Origin: a virus
Strand: one strand, 5' to 3'
Virus record (IMG/VR): IMGVR_UViG_3300033571_028151
Span: 22,708 to 86,707 of that record
DNA: 64,000 nucleotides
Part shown: positions 22,704 to 31,257 of the stretch, piece by piece
Layout of the letters: each line of letters begins with the position of its first letter
Numbering within the stretch: the stretch's first letter is position 1
The notes under the pieces: model-generated
Databases searched by the model: none
The model's input: the letters and a program-made list of their open reading frames with translations, nothing else
What the model was told of the DNA's origin: nothing
Made by a program: the position numbers and the translations under genes

Positions 22704-23910
22704 AAACCGTGTGCGGCGCGATAAAGCCGCCATGGAAAAGTACGGGCAGAACAAGAGGCAGGTTTGGCACGAGTATCCTGCCGTCAAAGCCCGACTTGCA
22801 TATGCATGCAACGCGTTGTTCCACGGTGATTCACACGCGATGGCCGCAGCGGCTGGTGTCTGCTACCGCCACATGTACCGCGTGCTCTACGGCCATTCGC
22901 GGCTGTCGATCAACATGGCCGCGCAGATCGTGACCAAGATCGGTATCCGCGCGGAGTGGTTGCTGTGCGGCGTCGGCAACATTATGGAACTTCCTGCTGG
23001 CGAACCAGACCGGCTGTCATTGCCGCCGCAGATGCGCAGCAACCTCTGTTTGTTTGACGCTGTCACACACAATCCCGGCACTGAGTTTTTTCCGCCGGAG
23101 CGCGTATCGTTTACAGAACCCGCCATCCAAGATGTAAAACCCTACGAAGACGCTGCTAGGGTTGTGTATTTGGCGCATGCAAACAAAAAACCAGTTGGTT
23201 TTTTTTTAGGTAACGAATCAACCGGCGTCCCGCTGGCGCAAATACTGCTGCCGTTTTTTCAGGCGCAATACGTAGACTTTCTAATCGCTACGCTGACCGC
23301 GGCGTCGCACGACGTCTACGCTGCGCACCCGCAGCCGCCTATTGATATCAATTCCGTTGCTCGCTTTGCTGCCGAGCGCGGAATGGGCTACGGAGAGGCG
23401 ATTGGCCTCGTTGGCTTTGCCGCTGACGCTGACAGGCAGAAGAGTCTGCTAGCCGGCGTACTTGATTTGGGGCTGCCAGCCCTTGTAGCCGCCGAGATTG
23501 GCGAGATCGGCCGGCACACCGCGCCTAACATTCGTGGCGCTGAGATTGGCGCCGCTGTTGGCGCCGCGGCATACGTAGACCTATTCGCCTACACCGAACA
23601 ACTTCGAAACTTTTTTGGCACTCCCGGCGGCGTGATGATCGTCGCCGGCGAGTGTCAGCGCGGAGTGCGACTGTTTTTGGAGCGCCTTGAAACGCTTCGG
23701 ATGGTCGAGCCGCACCAGACTGGATTCACATTCGTTCTGTTTTCAAAGCCGGACGACACCCTTCAAACAGAGATTCAAATCCGCGGCGGTCACGTCATCT
23801 TTTTAGACCAACCAACAATAACGACGTTCAGTCAGTTATTTCAAACATGCAACGACGTGTACGCGGGCAAAATTACCAATGAGCGACAATCACCTGACAG
23901 AACCGTTTAA
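22681..23910 (+). CDS. HTH plus deoxyhypusine-synthase-like domain protein
   Basis: 409 residues from ATG 22681. Residues about 50-100 (AMAAAAGVCYRHMYRVLYG, ending EWLLCGVGN) resemble an XRE-type HTH with its WLL-G-G tail. Residues about 145-400 follow the deoxyhypusine-synthase family plan: GFFLGNESTGVPLAQ with VDFLIATLTAASHDV (174-212), LPALVAAEIGEIGRHTAP (265-282), GAEIG...D (286-300) and GGVMIVAGECQRGVRLFLERL (316-336). In family members the last block reads GGV..N.GSAV..PEvFLKA. Key residues of that block, including the Lys, are replaced, so it may be non-catalytic. Pattern-based call. Confidence 0.5.
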   Translation: MVNKSGRKNRVRRDKAAMEKYGQNKRQVWHEYPAVKARLAYACNALFHGDSHAMAAAAGVCYRHMYRVLYGHSRLSINMAAQIVTKIGIRAEWLLCGVGNIMELPAGEPDRLSLPPQMRSNLCLFDAVTHNPGTEFFPPERVSFTEPAIQDVKPYEDAARVVYLAHANKKPVGFFLGNESTGVPLAQILLPFFQAQYVDFLIATLTAASHDVYAAHPQPPIDINSVARFAAERGMGYGEAIGLVGFAADADRQKSLLAGVLDLGLPALVAAEIGEIGRHTAPNIRGAEIGAAVGAAAYVDLFAYTEQLRNFFGTPGGVMIVAGECQRGVRLFLERLETLRMVEPHQTGFTFVLFSKPDDTLQTEIQIRGGHVIFLDQPTITTFSQLFQTCNDVYAGKITNERQSPDRTV

Positions 23911-25018
23911 CAGTTTTCTAGAGAACATCTCTGGCCATCCGCCGGCGGACAAGTTATTTCTGACGGCCGGCCTTGTAGAACTTCTTCGGCACTCGAAGTC
24001 CTGCAACACCGGGTTTGCAATCGCCGAGTTATTGGCGAGCCTGCCCGAGATCGAATGGAGTCGAATTCCCTTTTCTATTACCAAGGCTTTGTTATCTGAA
24101 AAGTACAAAGCCATCGTGACCAAGAGCGGCGTGCCGGCTGAAATGGTCCCGGAAATCTTGCTGGCAAGTCTGTTGGCGTTTATCGGCCTGATGGGGCGCG
24201 AGAAGCCGCTGACCGAAGAAACGCTGCAAGAACTGGTACAGAGCCTTGCGGACGAACTAGCCGAGGATGCTGCCCCGGCTAAGAAACCGGCGGCGCCCCC
24301 GGAACTTTTTAACCACTGGCTCGTGAAGCGAGTATTTGAACCGGAAAATATTACCGACGACGTGCTTTCTAAGTTAGACGCAAAGTTGGTGTACTTTTCG
24401 GCGACACTTGGCAACTCGCAGCGCGGGCCAGAAATTCGCGGGCTGGCTTTTGACAACGGCACGAACCGGTATTTCGTGCTGCTCGAAAGCGGCGAGTTTG
24501 TTTGTGTGCCCAAAGACTACGAACATCTGCGCATTGTAAAAACAGAAGTACTGTGCCCAGATATTCCGACGGCGTTGTTTCTTGCGTTGTGCGTAGTTGC
24601 ACAGCAACTGGATATTTACGCTGTGATTTCAAAGCCGCAGTTTGAATACATTGCGGCTGGTAACTTAGGCAAACCGCTCAAGCCAATCGTGCAAGCGGTT
24701 GCTGATGTTGAAGACATCGCGGCACTTGAACACGTGTTTGACATGGGTCGAGAATCTGTTAGGATCGGCGTCACCGGCGCAACTGGTCCCGTAGGGGCGA
24801 CAGTTCGGTTTCCGATTCCCGAGACTGATCTTCTTGTTGTGTTAGACGCCAACCAAGATACTCTCGGCCCATACAGCACTGCACGCCTTGTTCGGGAAAC
24901 CGAGACGGGTGAAGACATCGTGCTCATGCGCCACGAAACTCCGCGCCTCTACTCTTTGCGCGGAGTGTATTTGTTCCCGTTGAAAGACCGATTGATTTCA
25001 CTCACCGTTATTTTTTGA
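23879..25018 (+). CDS. Hypothetical protein, last of the four-gene unit
   Basis: 379 residues, overlapping the gene before by 32 bases. Residues 1-140 are helical and hydrophobic-patterned (NTGFAIAELLASLPE), followed by an Ala/Pro-rich linker and an alpha/beta second half (SATLGNSQRGPEIRGLAFDN, FVCVPKDYEHLRIVKT). No family recognised. Its tight overlap implies it works with the HTH/DHS-like protein. Confidence 0.55.
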   Translation: MSDNHLTEPFNSFLENISGHPPADKLFLTAGLVELLRHSKSCNTGFAIAELLASLPEIEWSRIPFSITKALLSEKYKAIVTKSGVPAEMVPEILLASLLAFIGLMGREKPLTEETLQELVQSLADELAEDAAPAKKPAAPPELFNHWLVKRVFEPENITDDVLSKLDAKLVYFSATLGNSQRGPEIRGLAFDNGTNRYFVLLESGEFVCVPKDYEHLRIVKTEVLCPDIPTALFLALCVVAQQLDIYAVISKPQFEYIAAGNLGKPLKPIVQAVADVEDIAALEHVFDMGRESVRIGVTGATGPVGATVRFPIPETDLLVVLDANQDTLGPYSTARLVRETETGEDIVLMRHETPRLYSLRGVYLFPLKDRLISLTVIF

Positions 25019-25024
25019 GTGGTT

Positions 25025-25300
25025 ATGACAAACGCAGATTTTGCTGATTTTGATGACTACGAACCGACAGCCGACGGTTTTGAGCCGTACGAGGCTTATC
25101 TGTCTGTACGTGGGCTTTTATGCATGAGGTTCGGCAAGGAGCATGGTGACGAGATATACGCGTTGCTGCTTCGTGCCGCCCACGCTGCCGCGGAAGACAT
25201 CCCGGCGCAGACAACGCCCGGCATCATCTTCAACGAAGAAGGTGGTGAGTTTGTGGGGTTTGAGGGCAACCCCGAAGAAACCGAAGAGCACTTCAACTAA
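25025..25300 (+). CDS. Small acidic hypothetical protein
   Basis: 91 residues from ATG 25025; GTG at 25019 is an alternative start. Very acidic at the start (NADFADFDDYEPTADG) and at the end. One helix in the middle (ALLLRAAHAAAED). The next gene begins on the last base of its stop. No family recognised. Confidence 0.55.
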   Translation: MTNADFADFDDYEPTADGFEPYEAYLSVRGLLCMRFGKEHGDEIYALLLRAAHAAAEDIPAQTTPGIIFNEEGGEFVGFEGNPEETEEHFN

Positions 25301-25878
25301 TGTACCTGTTCGTCGACACGGAAACAGGCGGTCTGACGCCGCAGCACAGTTTGCTTACTGTGTCTGCGATTTGCGTCGATCCAGATTTTAATATCATTCC
25401 CCGCGATAACGGCGAACACGGGCTTTATTTGAAGATCAAGCACGAAGAGTATGCGCTTACAGCAGGCGCGCTCTCCGTGAACAAAATCAACATCGCTGAA
25501 CACGACGCCACGGCGATCCCCGCGCAAGAGGCCAGCAATCAACTCTGCTCGTACATCGAGGCGATGATTCGCAAGTCTGGCAAGGCGCGGTTAATTCCGG
25601 CCGGACACAACGTCGCGTTTGACGTCAGTTTCTTGCGGGCTTATTTACTCGACAACAGCACGTGGGACATGTACTTTACGTACCCGGCGTTTGACACCGC
25701 GGCAATTGCGCGGTTTTTGAACGCGGCGGGAAAACACTCCGGCGGTTATTCGCTGACGCGGTTGCGTGATTTGTATGCGCCGCACATGGGCGGACAGTTG
25801 CACAACGCGGAGGTAGACAATTTAACGACAATCGAGTTGGCTAAGAGATTCGTGACAGCCGTAGCGAGACAAAAATAG
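25300..25878 (+). CDS. DEDDh 3'-5' exonuclease
   Basis: 192 residues. Exo I FVDTETGGL (D6, E8), Exo II AGHNVAFDVSFL (D108) and Exo III HNAEVDN (H168, D173) make the complete RNase T/DnaQ-type DEDDh active site that removes nucleotides from 3' ends with two metal ions. It starts on the last base of the previous stop. A separate proofreading-like nuclease next to a polymerase that has its own exonuclease domain suggests a repair or RNA-processing role. Confidence 0.85.
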   Translation: MYLFVDTETGGLTPQHSLLTVSAICVDPDFNIIPRDNGEHGLYLKIKHEEYALTAGALSVNKINIAEHDATAIPAQEASNQLCSYIEAMIRKSGKARLIPAGHNVAFDVSFLRAYLLDNSTWDMYFTYPAFDTAAIARFLNAAGKHSGGYSLTRLRDLYAPHMGGQLHNAEVDNLTTIELAKRFVTAVARQK

Positions 25879-26058
25879 CAGGGCAGGTTGGTGCCCAGCG
25901 TCGCGACGTCGCAAGGCGTTGAAAGCCGCTCTAATCGACGGCGGTCCAACACCCTAGTCGGCCGTGGGTTTGTAACGCCGAAGCCGACAACGTTTAAACA
26001 AAGAGGACTCCTTTCGAGCGTGTGTCGGAAGTCGTCAACGCAGGGATGCAAGCGCAGT

Positions 26059-26129
26059 TGCCCGATGGTGTAACGGTAGCACAAGGGATTTTGGTTCCCT
26101 TTGTCTAGGTTCGAATCCTAGTCGGGCAT
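26059..26129 (+). tRNA. tRNA-Gln (anticodon TTG)
   Basis: Acceptor TGCCCGA (26059-26065) pairs with TCGGGCA (26122-26128). The D-arm is GTGT/GCAC, the anticodon stem AGGGA/TCCCT with loop TTTTGGT and anticodon TTG (26091-26093), and the T-arm is CTAGG-TTCGAAT-CCTAG. No CCA is encoded. The 180 bases upstream hold no gene but include a GTCGGC/GCCGAC inverted repeat (25957-25988). The tRNA would read CAA codons. Confidence 0.9.
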
Positions 26130-26162
26130 TCGGAGGCTGACGTATGAGTTACGGAGTAATTT

Positions 26163-26327
26163 ATGGCCAACATGCACATGACGCTTGACGATTTGCGCAA
26201 GTCACTAAATAACTTTATGCCTGTATGGTTTGAGATTGAGCAGGAAGACGACGGCGAGATCGTAATTCGCACCGGGCTGGTCGAAAACGCCGACGGGCAG
26301 TTGGTGTCAATGGAAGACGAGAAATGA
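26163..26327 (+). CDS. 54-residue acidic protein
   Basis: ATG 26163 follows GGAG at good spacing, and the stop overlaps the next start (ATGA). Helical start (MTLDDLRKSLNN), then strands (VWFEIEQEDDGEIVIR). Too short for usual length filters, but coupling and ribosome site support it. Function unknown. Confidence 0.6.
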   Translation: MANMHMTLDDLRKSLNNFMPVWFEIEQEDDGEIVIRTGLVENADGQLVSMEDEK

Positions 26328-26545
26328 GCGCCGACATTGTGCACCGATTGACGCTGTGGGCTGCCGGCCGGCCGCGTGCTGACGGAGCGCAATTAGCGTT
26401 AGAAGCCGCAGCGCACATTGAATCTCTTCGCCGCGAGGTACGAACTCAACGTGCAGAGATTGCGCAGCACATCAGCGTACGCAACGCGATATTAGATACG
26501 GACAATCCGCCAGAGCACGGAATTATTTCATTGGAGGATAAATGA
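26324..26545 (+). CDS. Coiled-coil hypothetical protein
   Basis: 73 residues with a long charged helix (HIESLRREVRTQRAEIAQH) that looks like a coiled coil. Overlaps both neighbours by 4 bases, in the same translational run as the MazG-like gene. Confidence 0.55.
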   Translation: MSADIVHRLTLWAAGRPRADGAQLALEAAAHIESLRREVRTQRAEIAQHISVRNAILDTDNPPEHGIISLEDK

Positions 26546-26847
26546 CGTTTCAAGAACTGGAAGAGAAAGTTTTGCAGTGGGCGCGAGACCGTCAAATTAT
26601 TTCGAACAGCAATACGACCGCGCAACTCATGAAGACAATGTCCGAGTTGGGCGAACTGGCGGACGCCACGCTCAAACGCGACGACGACGGCATTATTGAC
26701 GGCATTGGTGATGTGCTTGTGACGCTGATCTTGTATTGCGAACTGTACGGGACCGATTTGACGGAATGTCTTACTTACGCGTACGACACGATTAAAGATC
26801 GTAAAGGCACGCTGACACCCGAGGGTATTTTTGTAAAAGAAACATGA
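26542..26847 (+). CDS. MazG-like nucleotide pyrophosphohydrolase
   Basis: 101 residues. QLMKTMSELGELAD (28-41) supplies the ExxE pair (E35, E38), and DGIGDVLVTL (53-62) with D57 supplies the second acidic cluster typical of all-alpha NTP pyrophosphohydrolases. The end (DRKGTLTPEGIFVKE) agrees with short phage MazG proteins. It would hydrolyse (d)NTPs to monophosphate and pyrophosphate, either cleaning the nucleotide pool or affecting the host alarmone response. It is one of three nucleotide-pool genes here. Confidence 0.8.
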   Translation: MTFQELEEKVLQWARDRQIISNSNTTAQLMKTMSELGELADATLKRDDDGIIDGIGDVLVTLILYCELYGTDLTECLTYAYDTIKDRKGTLTPEGIFVKET

Positions 26848-27080
26848 ACACTATGCCGCACCTCAGTGAGATATTTATTGATCCCGACATTATTGGCGAG
26901 TCGGAATACCGGATTCTTTACGAATTGCTGGATGACGTTTTGCACGACATGGCCAGCGACGAGGAGACGTATTCGCCAGACCAGCAGGCAGACCAGTTGC
27001 TTGCTGTGCTGAACGAGGTTGTCAACAGCGCCGAGTCGATGAAGCGTCGGCTTAGAGTTTGGAAGCAGAAAAATAGATAA
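26844..27080 (+). CDS. Hypothetical helical protein
   Basis: 78 residues, overlapping the MazG-like gene by 4 bases. Acidic and helical (YRILYELLDDVLHDMAS), with a basic end. No family recognised. Confidence 0.55.
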   Translation: MNTMPHLSEIFIDPDIIGESEYRILYELLDDVLHDMASDEETYSPDQQADQLLAVLNEVVNSAESMKRRLRVWKQKNR

Positions 27081-27107
27081 CCTGCTGGTTGCGGCACGGA
27101 GGCCGAC

Positions 27108-27305
27108 ATGTTTGACGGAAAGTACCGTGTCGGCGACAAAGTTCTGGTGCGTATCGGCGACCGGCCGTTAATTCATTTCACGATAGTGGAGTGTGTAAAC
27201 AGAAAAAACCCACACTACAAATTCGACTGGGCGGAACACGGATTTAATGCTATCTTAAACACGGTAGCGATCCCCGAGGTTTCGATCGTCGGCCCAGCCC
27301 TGTAG
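27108..27305 (+). CDS. Small beta-rich hypothetical protein
   Basis: 65 residues from ATG 27108 after CACGGAGG. Strand-rich (KYRVGDKVLVRIGD, HFTIVECVN), consistent with a small SH3-like barrel. No family recognised. Confidence 0.55.
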   Translation: MFDGKYRVGDKVLVRIGDRPLIHFTIVECVNRKNPHYKFDWAEHGFNAILNTVAIPEVSIVGPAL

Positions 27306-27318
27306 TGCGCGGTGCGGC

Positions 27319-27969
27319 ATGCAATTTTCGGCTATGACGCCGTCGGAGATGCAATTCATCCGGCTGTACGTCACCACACTTCGCCGCGAATACTATTTGC
27401 TGCGGTCGGTGCTGGACTTGATGCACCCGAACGGTTTGGGTGTGAAAAGTTTTATTGACGCAACAAAAATGGCTTTGGCGCTGGAGGGGATGCATCAGGA
27501 TTTCGATAGCGCGCTCAGTCGGGTTCAGAAAAAAGACAAGATTCGAAAAATCAAAGTCGCGACTGGTCCTACGATGGACGAGTTAGCCGACATGTTTTCG
27601 TTGTCGTTCTTCAAACTGGTGACAGTCGAGGAGGGGCCGGAAACCAGTAAAAAAATCAAGACTGACGACGGCTGGTTTAGCGGAAAACCGACAGAGTGGA
27701 AAAAGACGCTGGCGCTGTACAAGAACACGCCCAAAAACGATTTACATTCTCTGCCGGACTTGGTGTCAAACTTTTTCAACACGCTGCTGAAGTTTTTCCC
27801 GTTTGAGAAATACCACAAGAACTGGCACGAAGGTCCGTTCGGTCCGACCAAAAAACTCTGGCCGCCCGAAAATAATTATGATGAAGACGCCCAGTATTTT
27901 GACGACGATGACGATGATAATGGCATGTCGCAGTTCGACATGTTTTTTAAACCAGACAATGATGAATAG
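27319..27969 (+). CDS. Hypothetical protein with acidic tail
   Basis: 216 residues. A helical N-terminal half (FIRLYVTTLRREYYLLRSV), a Trp/Phe-rich middle and an Asp-rich tail (FDDDDDDNGMSQFDMFF). An acidic tail ending in aromatic residues resembles the tips of phage ssDNA-binding proteins, but nothing else supports that. Its stop is followed by the strong AGGAGG of the SbcD-like gene. Confidence 0.55.
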   Translation: MQFSAMTPSEMQFIRLYVTTLRREYYLLRSVLDLMHPNGLGVKSFIDATKMALALEGMHQDFDSALSRVQKKDKIRKIKVATGPTMDELADMFSLSFFKLVTVEEGPETSKKIKTDDGWFSGKPTEWKKTLALYKNTPKNDLHSLPDLVSNFFNTLLKFFPFEKYHKNWHEGPFGPTKKLWPPENNYDEDAQYFDDDDDDNGMSQFDMFFKPDNDE

Positions 27970-27980
27970 GAGGTTTTTGC

Positions 27981-29159
27981 GTGGAGCCGCTTTTTGTGTT
28001 TAGCGCCGACCTCCATCTGGAGGACGGGGCTTGGTCAACCAAGCCGGGCATTTACGGCGATGCCTATTACAGTTTTGCGCAGATTATTGACTACTGCATT
28101 GCGCACCGGTTGCCGCTGATTCTTGGCGGCGACGTACTAGAGAAGAAACAAAACCTTGCCCGCCCTATCGCCAAGTTGTGCGAGGGGCTATCGCGCATGC
28201 AGGCGGCGCAACTGAACGTGTACTACATTCAGGGCAATCACGAATACGATCGCAACGCGCCGTGGCTGAGCATCCACCCGTGGCCGATTCACTTGCACAA
28301 CATTAGCGCCGATTTTGGCGCTACCAGCATTAGCGTGCGGGGACTCGACTGGCTTCCTCGCGGCGAGATTCAGGCGGCGTTTCAAGCCGTACCCGAGGAT
28401 ACAGATATCTTGGTGACCCATCAGGTCTGGAAAGACTTCATGGGCGAGATCGGCCGCACGGAATGCGAACTGACCGATGTGCATCATGTGCAGACCGTGC
28501 TTGCGGGCGACTTTCACGTGACCAAAGTGGCTGAAGGTGTCAACGCGCAGGGCAAGTCAATCAAGATGCTTTCGCCCGGCTCGACGGCTATGCAAGATAT
28601 GGGCGAGCAGCCGGCGAAGTTTTTCTTTGTTATCTCCGCGCACAACGGCGAGATTATTTTTGAAGACAAGCCGCTGAAAACTCGCGGCACGTTGAGTTAC
28701 GTCGTAAAAGACGTTGAGTTGCTTGACGAATTGTGCGCGGGCAGACTGGCGCGAGAGATTGAAAAGTTGATCTCAGACAGTAAGTCCGCCGGGCACCACC
28801 ATGATATCCACAAGCCGCTTGTTCGAGTTAAGTTTGACAAACGGCTCCCTGATGCTTTTTTGCGCATCACAACCGTGGTGTCTGATTCGGCGCACTTGTT
28901 TTGCGAGGCGCTGACCGACAAGATGGCTCCGCGGCAATCCCAAAACCGCGATTCGGTTAAGAACGATCTATTGTCCGCGTTGTCCGATTTAATCGGCGAC
29001 GATAACGAGTCATACAAATTGGCTTCTGCTCTTTTGACGGCGGACGACCCGGCAAAGGAATTGGAAGCGCAGTTTTCTAAGTTCATGAACGAGGAACCCA
29101 ATGCAACTTCTGAAACTGGAAGTGAGGAACTGGGTTCACCATCGACAGCGGACGTGTGA
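27981..29159 (+). CDS. sbcD: SbcD/Mre11-like nuclease subunit
   Basis: 392 residues from GTG 27981, which has a perfect AGGAGG upstream. Metallophosphoesterase motifs: D10-L-H12, GGD51, GNHE (85-88) and AGDFHVTK (about 174). This is the Mre11 pattern of the SbcCD or T4 gp47 complex, which trims DNA ends and hairpins. The gene overlaps the SbcC-like gene by 59 bases. A hairpin-cutting complex is notable in a genome with a long hairpin array. Confidence 0.85.
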   Translation: MEPLFVFSADLHLEDGAWSTKPGIYGDAYYSFAQIIDYCIAHRLPLILGGDVLEKKQNLARPIAKLCEGLSRMQAAQLNVYYIQGNHEYDRNAPWLSIHPWPIHLHNISADFGATSISVRGLDWLPRGEIQAAFQAVPEDTDILVTHQVWKDFMGEIGRTECELTDVHHVQTVLAGDFHVTKVAEGVNAQGKSIKMLSPGSTAMQDMGEQPAKFFFVISAHNGEIIFEDKPLKTRGTLSYVVKDVELLDELCAGRLAREIEKLISDSKSAGHHHDIHKPLVRVKFDKRLPDAFLRITTVVSDSAHLFCEALTDKMAPRQSQNRDSVKNDLLSALSDLIGDDNESYKLASALLTADDPAKELEAQFSKFMNEEPNATSETGSEELGSPSTADV

Positions 29160-31257
29160 ATTTACACGCGGCCTCGTTGCCATTCTTGGTGAAAACGGTT
29201 CTGGCAAAAGCAGTCTTTTCGGTGCCATCCGCTGGCTCCTTACGGGCGAGAATCCCAACTTCGGCGTGAAGGCTGACAACATCAGCCAGTACGCCAAGGA
29301 AGGTGAGCCGTCCTACGCGACCCTTGAGTTCGAGCACAACGGCCACATTGCCGTCGTGACGCGATACCTGCTGCCGGAGAAAGAGCAGTCTATTTTGACT
29401 GTTGACGGCAAGGAAGTTGCGCGCGGGGATAAGGCGGTAACGGCTGGGGTCGAAAAACTGCTGGGTGTGGACGCCAAGTTCATCAGCCGGTTTATCATCG
29501 TCTCCCAGACCGAAATATTCTCATTTATTGACGACAACCAGACGGACACGGACAAGTTTTTTCAGCGGCTGTTCAATACGTCAAAAGCCGACAAGTGCCA
29601 AGACGTAATTGGCAAAGGGCTGCTGAAACTCAACGTGCCTGAAATCGTAAAGTCCAGTTCGCAAATACTTCTGGAACAAGCGGAGATCACCAAACAAATC
29701 GACGACCTGACGGACCAGATCAAAAAACTGCCGTCACTCGATGCCTTTCTACAGGTACAGGAGCGTGATCAGAAACTTATCCAGCAATGGGAAGCCCGAG
29801 AAAAAGCAGGCGCAGAACTGCAACGGCTAACCCAGCAAGCAACTGAGTACGAGCGTGAAATTGAAGAGTCGGAAGAAACCTGTCGACAGTACGAAAAAGA
29901 CCTAGACGCATTCTCGGCGGCTATCAACGGTAAAGAAGCCAATCATCGTGAAGCCAAGATTGCGCTAGGTCATTGGGAAAACTACAAGAACATTGCAAAG
30001 GTTAAGACCAAGATTCAATCGCAGCGCGACGAGATTGCTGAAGAGCGCGCTAGGAATCCAGAACCGCCAACCCCAAGTGGCCAGTCGGCTGCCGATTGGC
30101 AGCGGAATGTGGAGGCAGTGCAACGTCAAATCAAAGACGCCGAACGGTTCGTTGCCATGTTTACTGAGGCCGGCGTGGTCGAGTGTCCCACTTGCCACAC
30201 CCCCTCATCCCAATTAGCGTCGCAGGTTAGTGAGCAACAGGCGCAAATTCCTAAATTGCGTGAACAGTTATCTGAACTTCAAACTGCGGTGGCAAACGCC
30301 GCCGCGGCAGAAAAACTCCGCAGCCAGTGGGAAACGTTAAACGAGAAATTGACTGCCCGCGAACGCCATCTCGACGACTCCGAGCGCGACCTGACAATTG
30401 TCAAGCCGCCGGAATCTACCGAAGAGGAACTTCAGCAGGCGGTCTCTGACTACGAGGATTTTGAAGCGGCCCAGAATGAGTTGGCGCCGCTGATGCAAAA
30501 GACTCGCGAGCACATCGCCAAACTGAACGGCGCGGTAACCGCTGTTCGTGAGCGCATGGAAAAGTTGGCTGAAGATATCAAAGCCATCACGACAACCGAA
30601 GCCGACGCCCACTTGGCGACGGCGCGGCTGACCGAACTGCGGACGCAGTGCTCAAACAGGCAGGTTCTCGAACGGCAAAAGATTGAATTGACCGCAGACC
30701 ACCGGCGGCTACAGGAGCAATACGAAGCGGCAGTTAAGCAAGAAAGTGACGCTGTTAAACTGCGTAAGTGGTCGACTTTGGCTGAGCAAGCCCGGGAGGC
30801 CTTGAAAAATGCGCCCCGGATTGTTGCCCAGCGAAATTTGCAGCGGCTGGAAACGGCTATTAATGAATTGTTGCAGATATTCAGTGTAAACTTTCAGGTA
30901 AGAGTGGCCGGAGATGGTGCCCCAAACTTTATCGCCGAGTTTTACGATGGTCGACGACAACCCGCGCAACGATTGTCCATTGGACAAAAGACAGTCTTGG
31001 CACTTGCGTTTCGAGTCGCCGTCAACGCGATGTTTGCAGAAGAGATCGGTCTACTCGCTTTGGATGAGCCGACTGCGTCGTTGGATCAACCGCGCATCCA
31101 AGCGTTAGCGCCCGTGCTCGAAAAGTTAAGAGACCTCTCGACAGCAAAAGGGTTACAATGTCTACTTGTAACCCACGCTTCAAGCCTGTCGCATTTGTTT
31201 GAATCAACTATCGAGTTGGAACCGCCGGAGTTGCGCAATGTTCGTACCGCAGGATGA
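29101..31257 (+). CDS. sbcC: SbcC/Rad50-like ATPase subunit
   Basis: 718 residues. Walker A GENGSGKSS (30-38) at the N-terminus, long coiled coils (about 180-360 and 375-560) joined by a zinc hook CPTC (about 362-365), then the signature SIGQKTVLA (about 625) and Walker B LALDEPTASLD (about 650-660). This is the Rad50/SbcC plan. With the upstream nuclease it would act in DNA end processing and replication. Confidence 0.9.
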   Translation: MQLLKLEVRNWVHHRQRTCEFTRGLVAILGENGSGKSSLFGAIRWLLTGENPNFGVKADNISQYAKEGEPSYATLEFEHNGHIAVVTRYLLPEKEQSILTVDGKEVARGDKAVTAGVEKLLGVDAKFISRFIIVSQTEIFSFIDDNQTDTDKFFQRLFNTSKADKCQDVIGKGLLKLNVPEIVKSSSQILLEQAEITKQIDDLTDQIKKLPSLDAFLQVQERDQKLIQQWEAREKAGAELQRLTQQATEYEREIEESEETCRQYEKDLDAFSAAINGKEANHREAKIALGHWENYKNIAKVKTKIQSQRDEIAEERARNPEPPTPSGQSAADWQRNVEAVQRQIKDAERFVAMFTEAGVVECPTCHTPSSQLASQVSEQQAQIPKLREQLSELQTAVANAAAAEKLRSQWETLNEKLTARERHLDDSERDLTIVKPPESTEEELQQAVSDYEDFEAAQNELAPLMQKTREHIAKLNGAVTAVRERMEKLAEDIKAITTTEADAHLATARLTELRTQCSNRQVLERQKIELTADHRRLQEQYEAAVKQESDAVKLRKWSTLAEQAREALKNAPRIVAQRNLQRLETAINELLQIFSVNFQVRVAGDGAPNFIAEFYDGRRQPAQRLSIGQKTVLALAFRVAVNAMFAEEIGLLALDEPTASLDQPRIQALAPVLEKLRDLSTAKGLQCLLVTHASSLSHLFESTIELEPPELRNVRTAG

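Noticed and set aside
25888-26073. 61-residue frame upstream of the tRNA
   Set aside because: It runs into the tRNA gene, lacks a ribosome site and has no plausible protein features. The region is better seen as non-coding.
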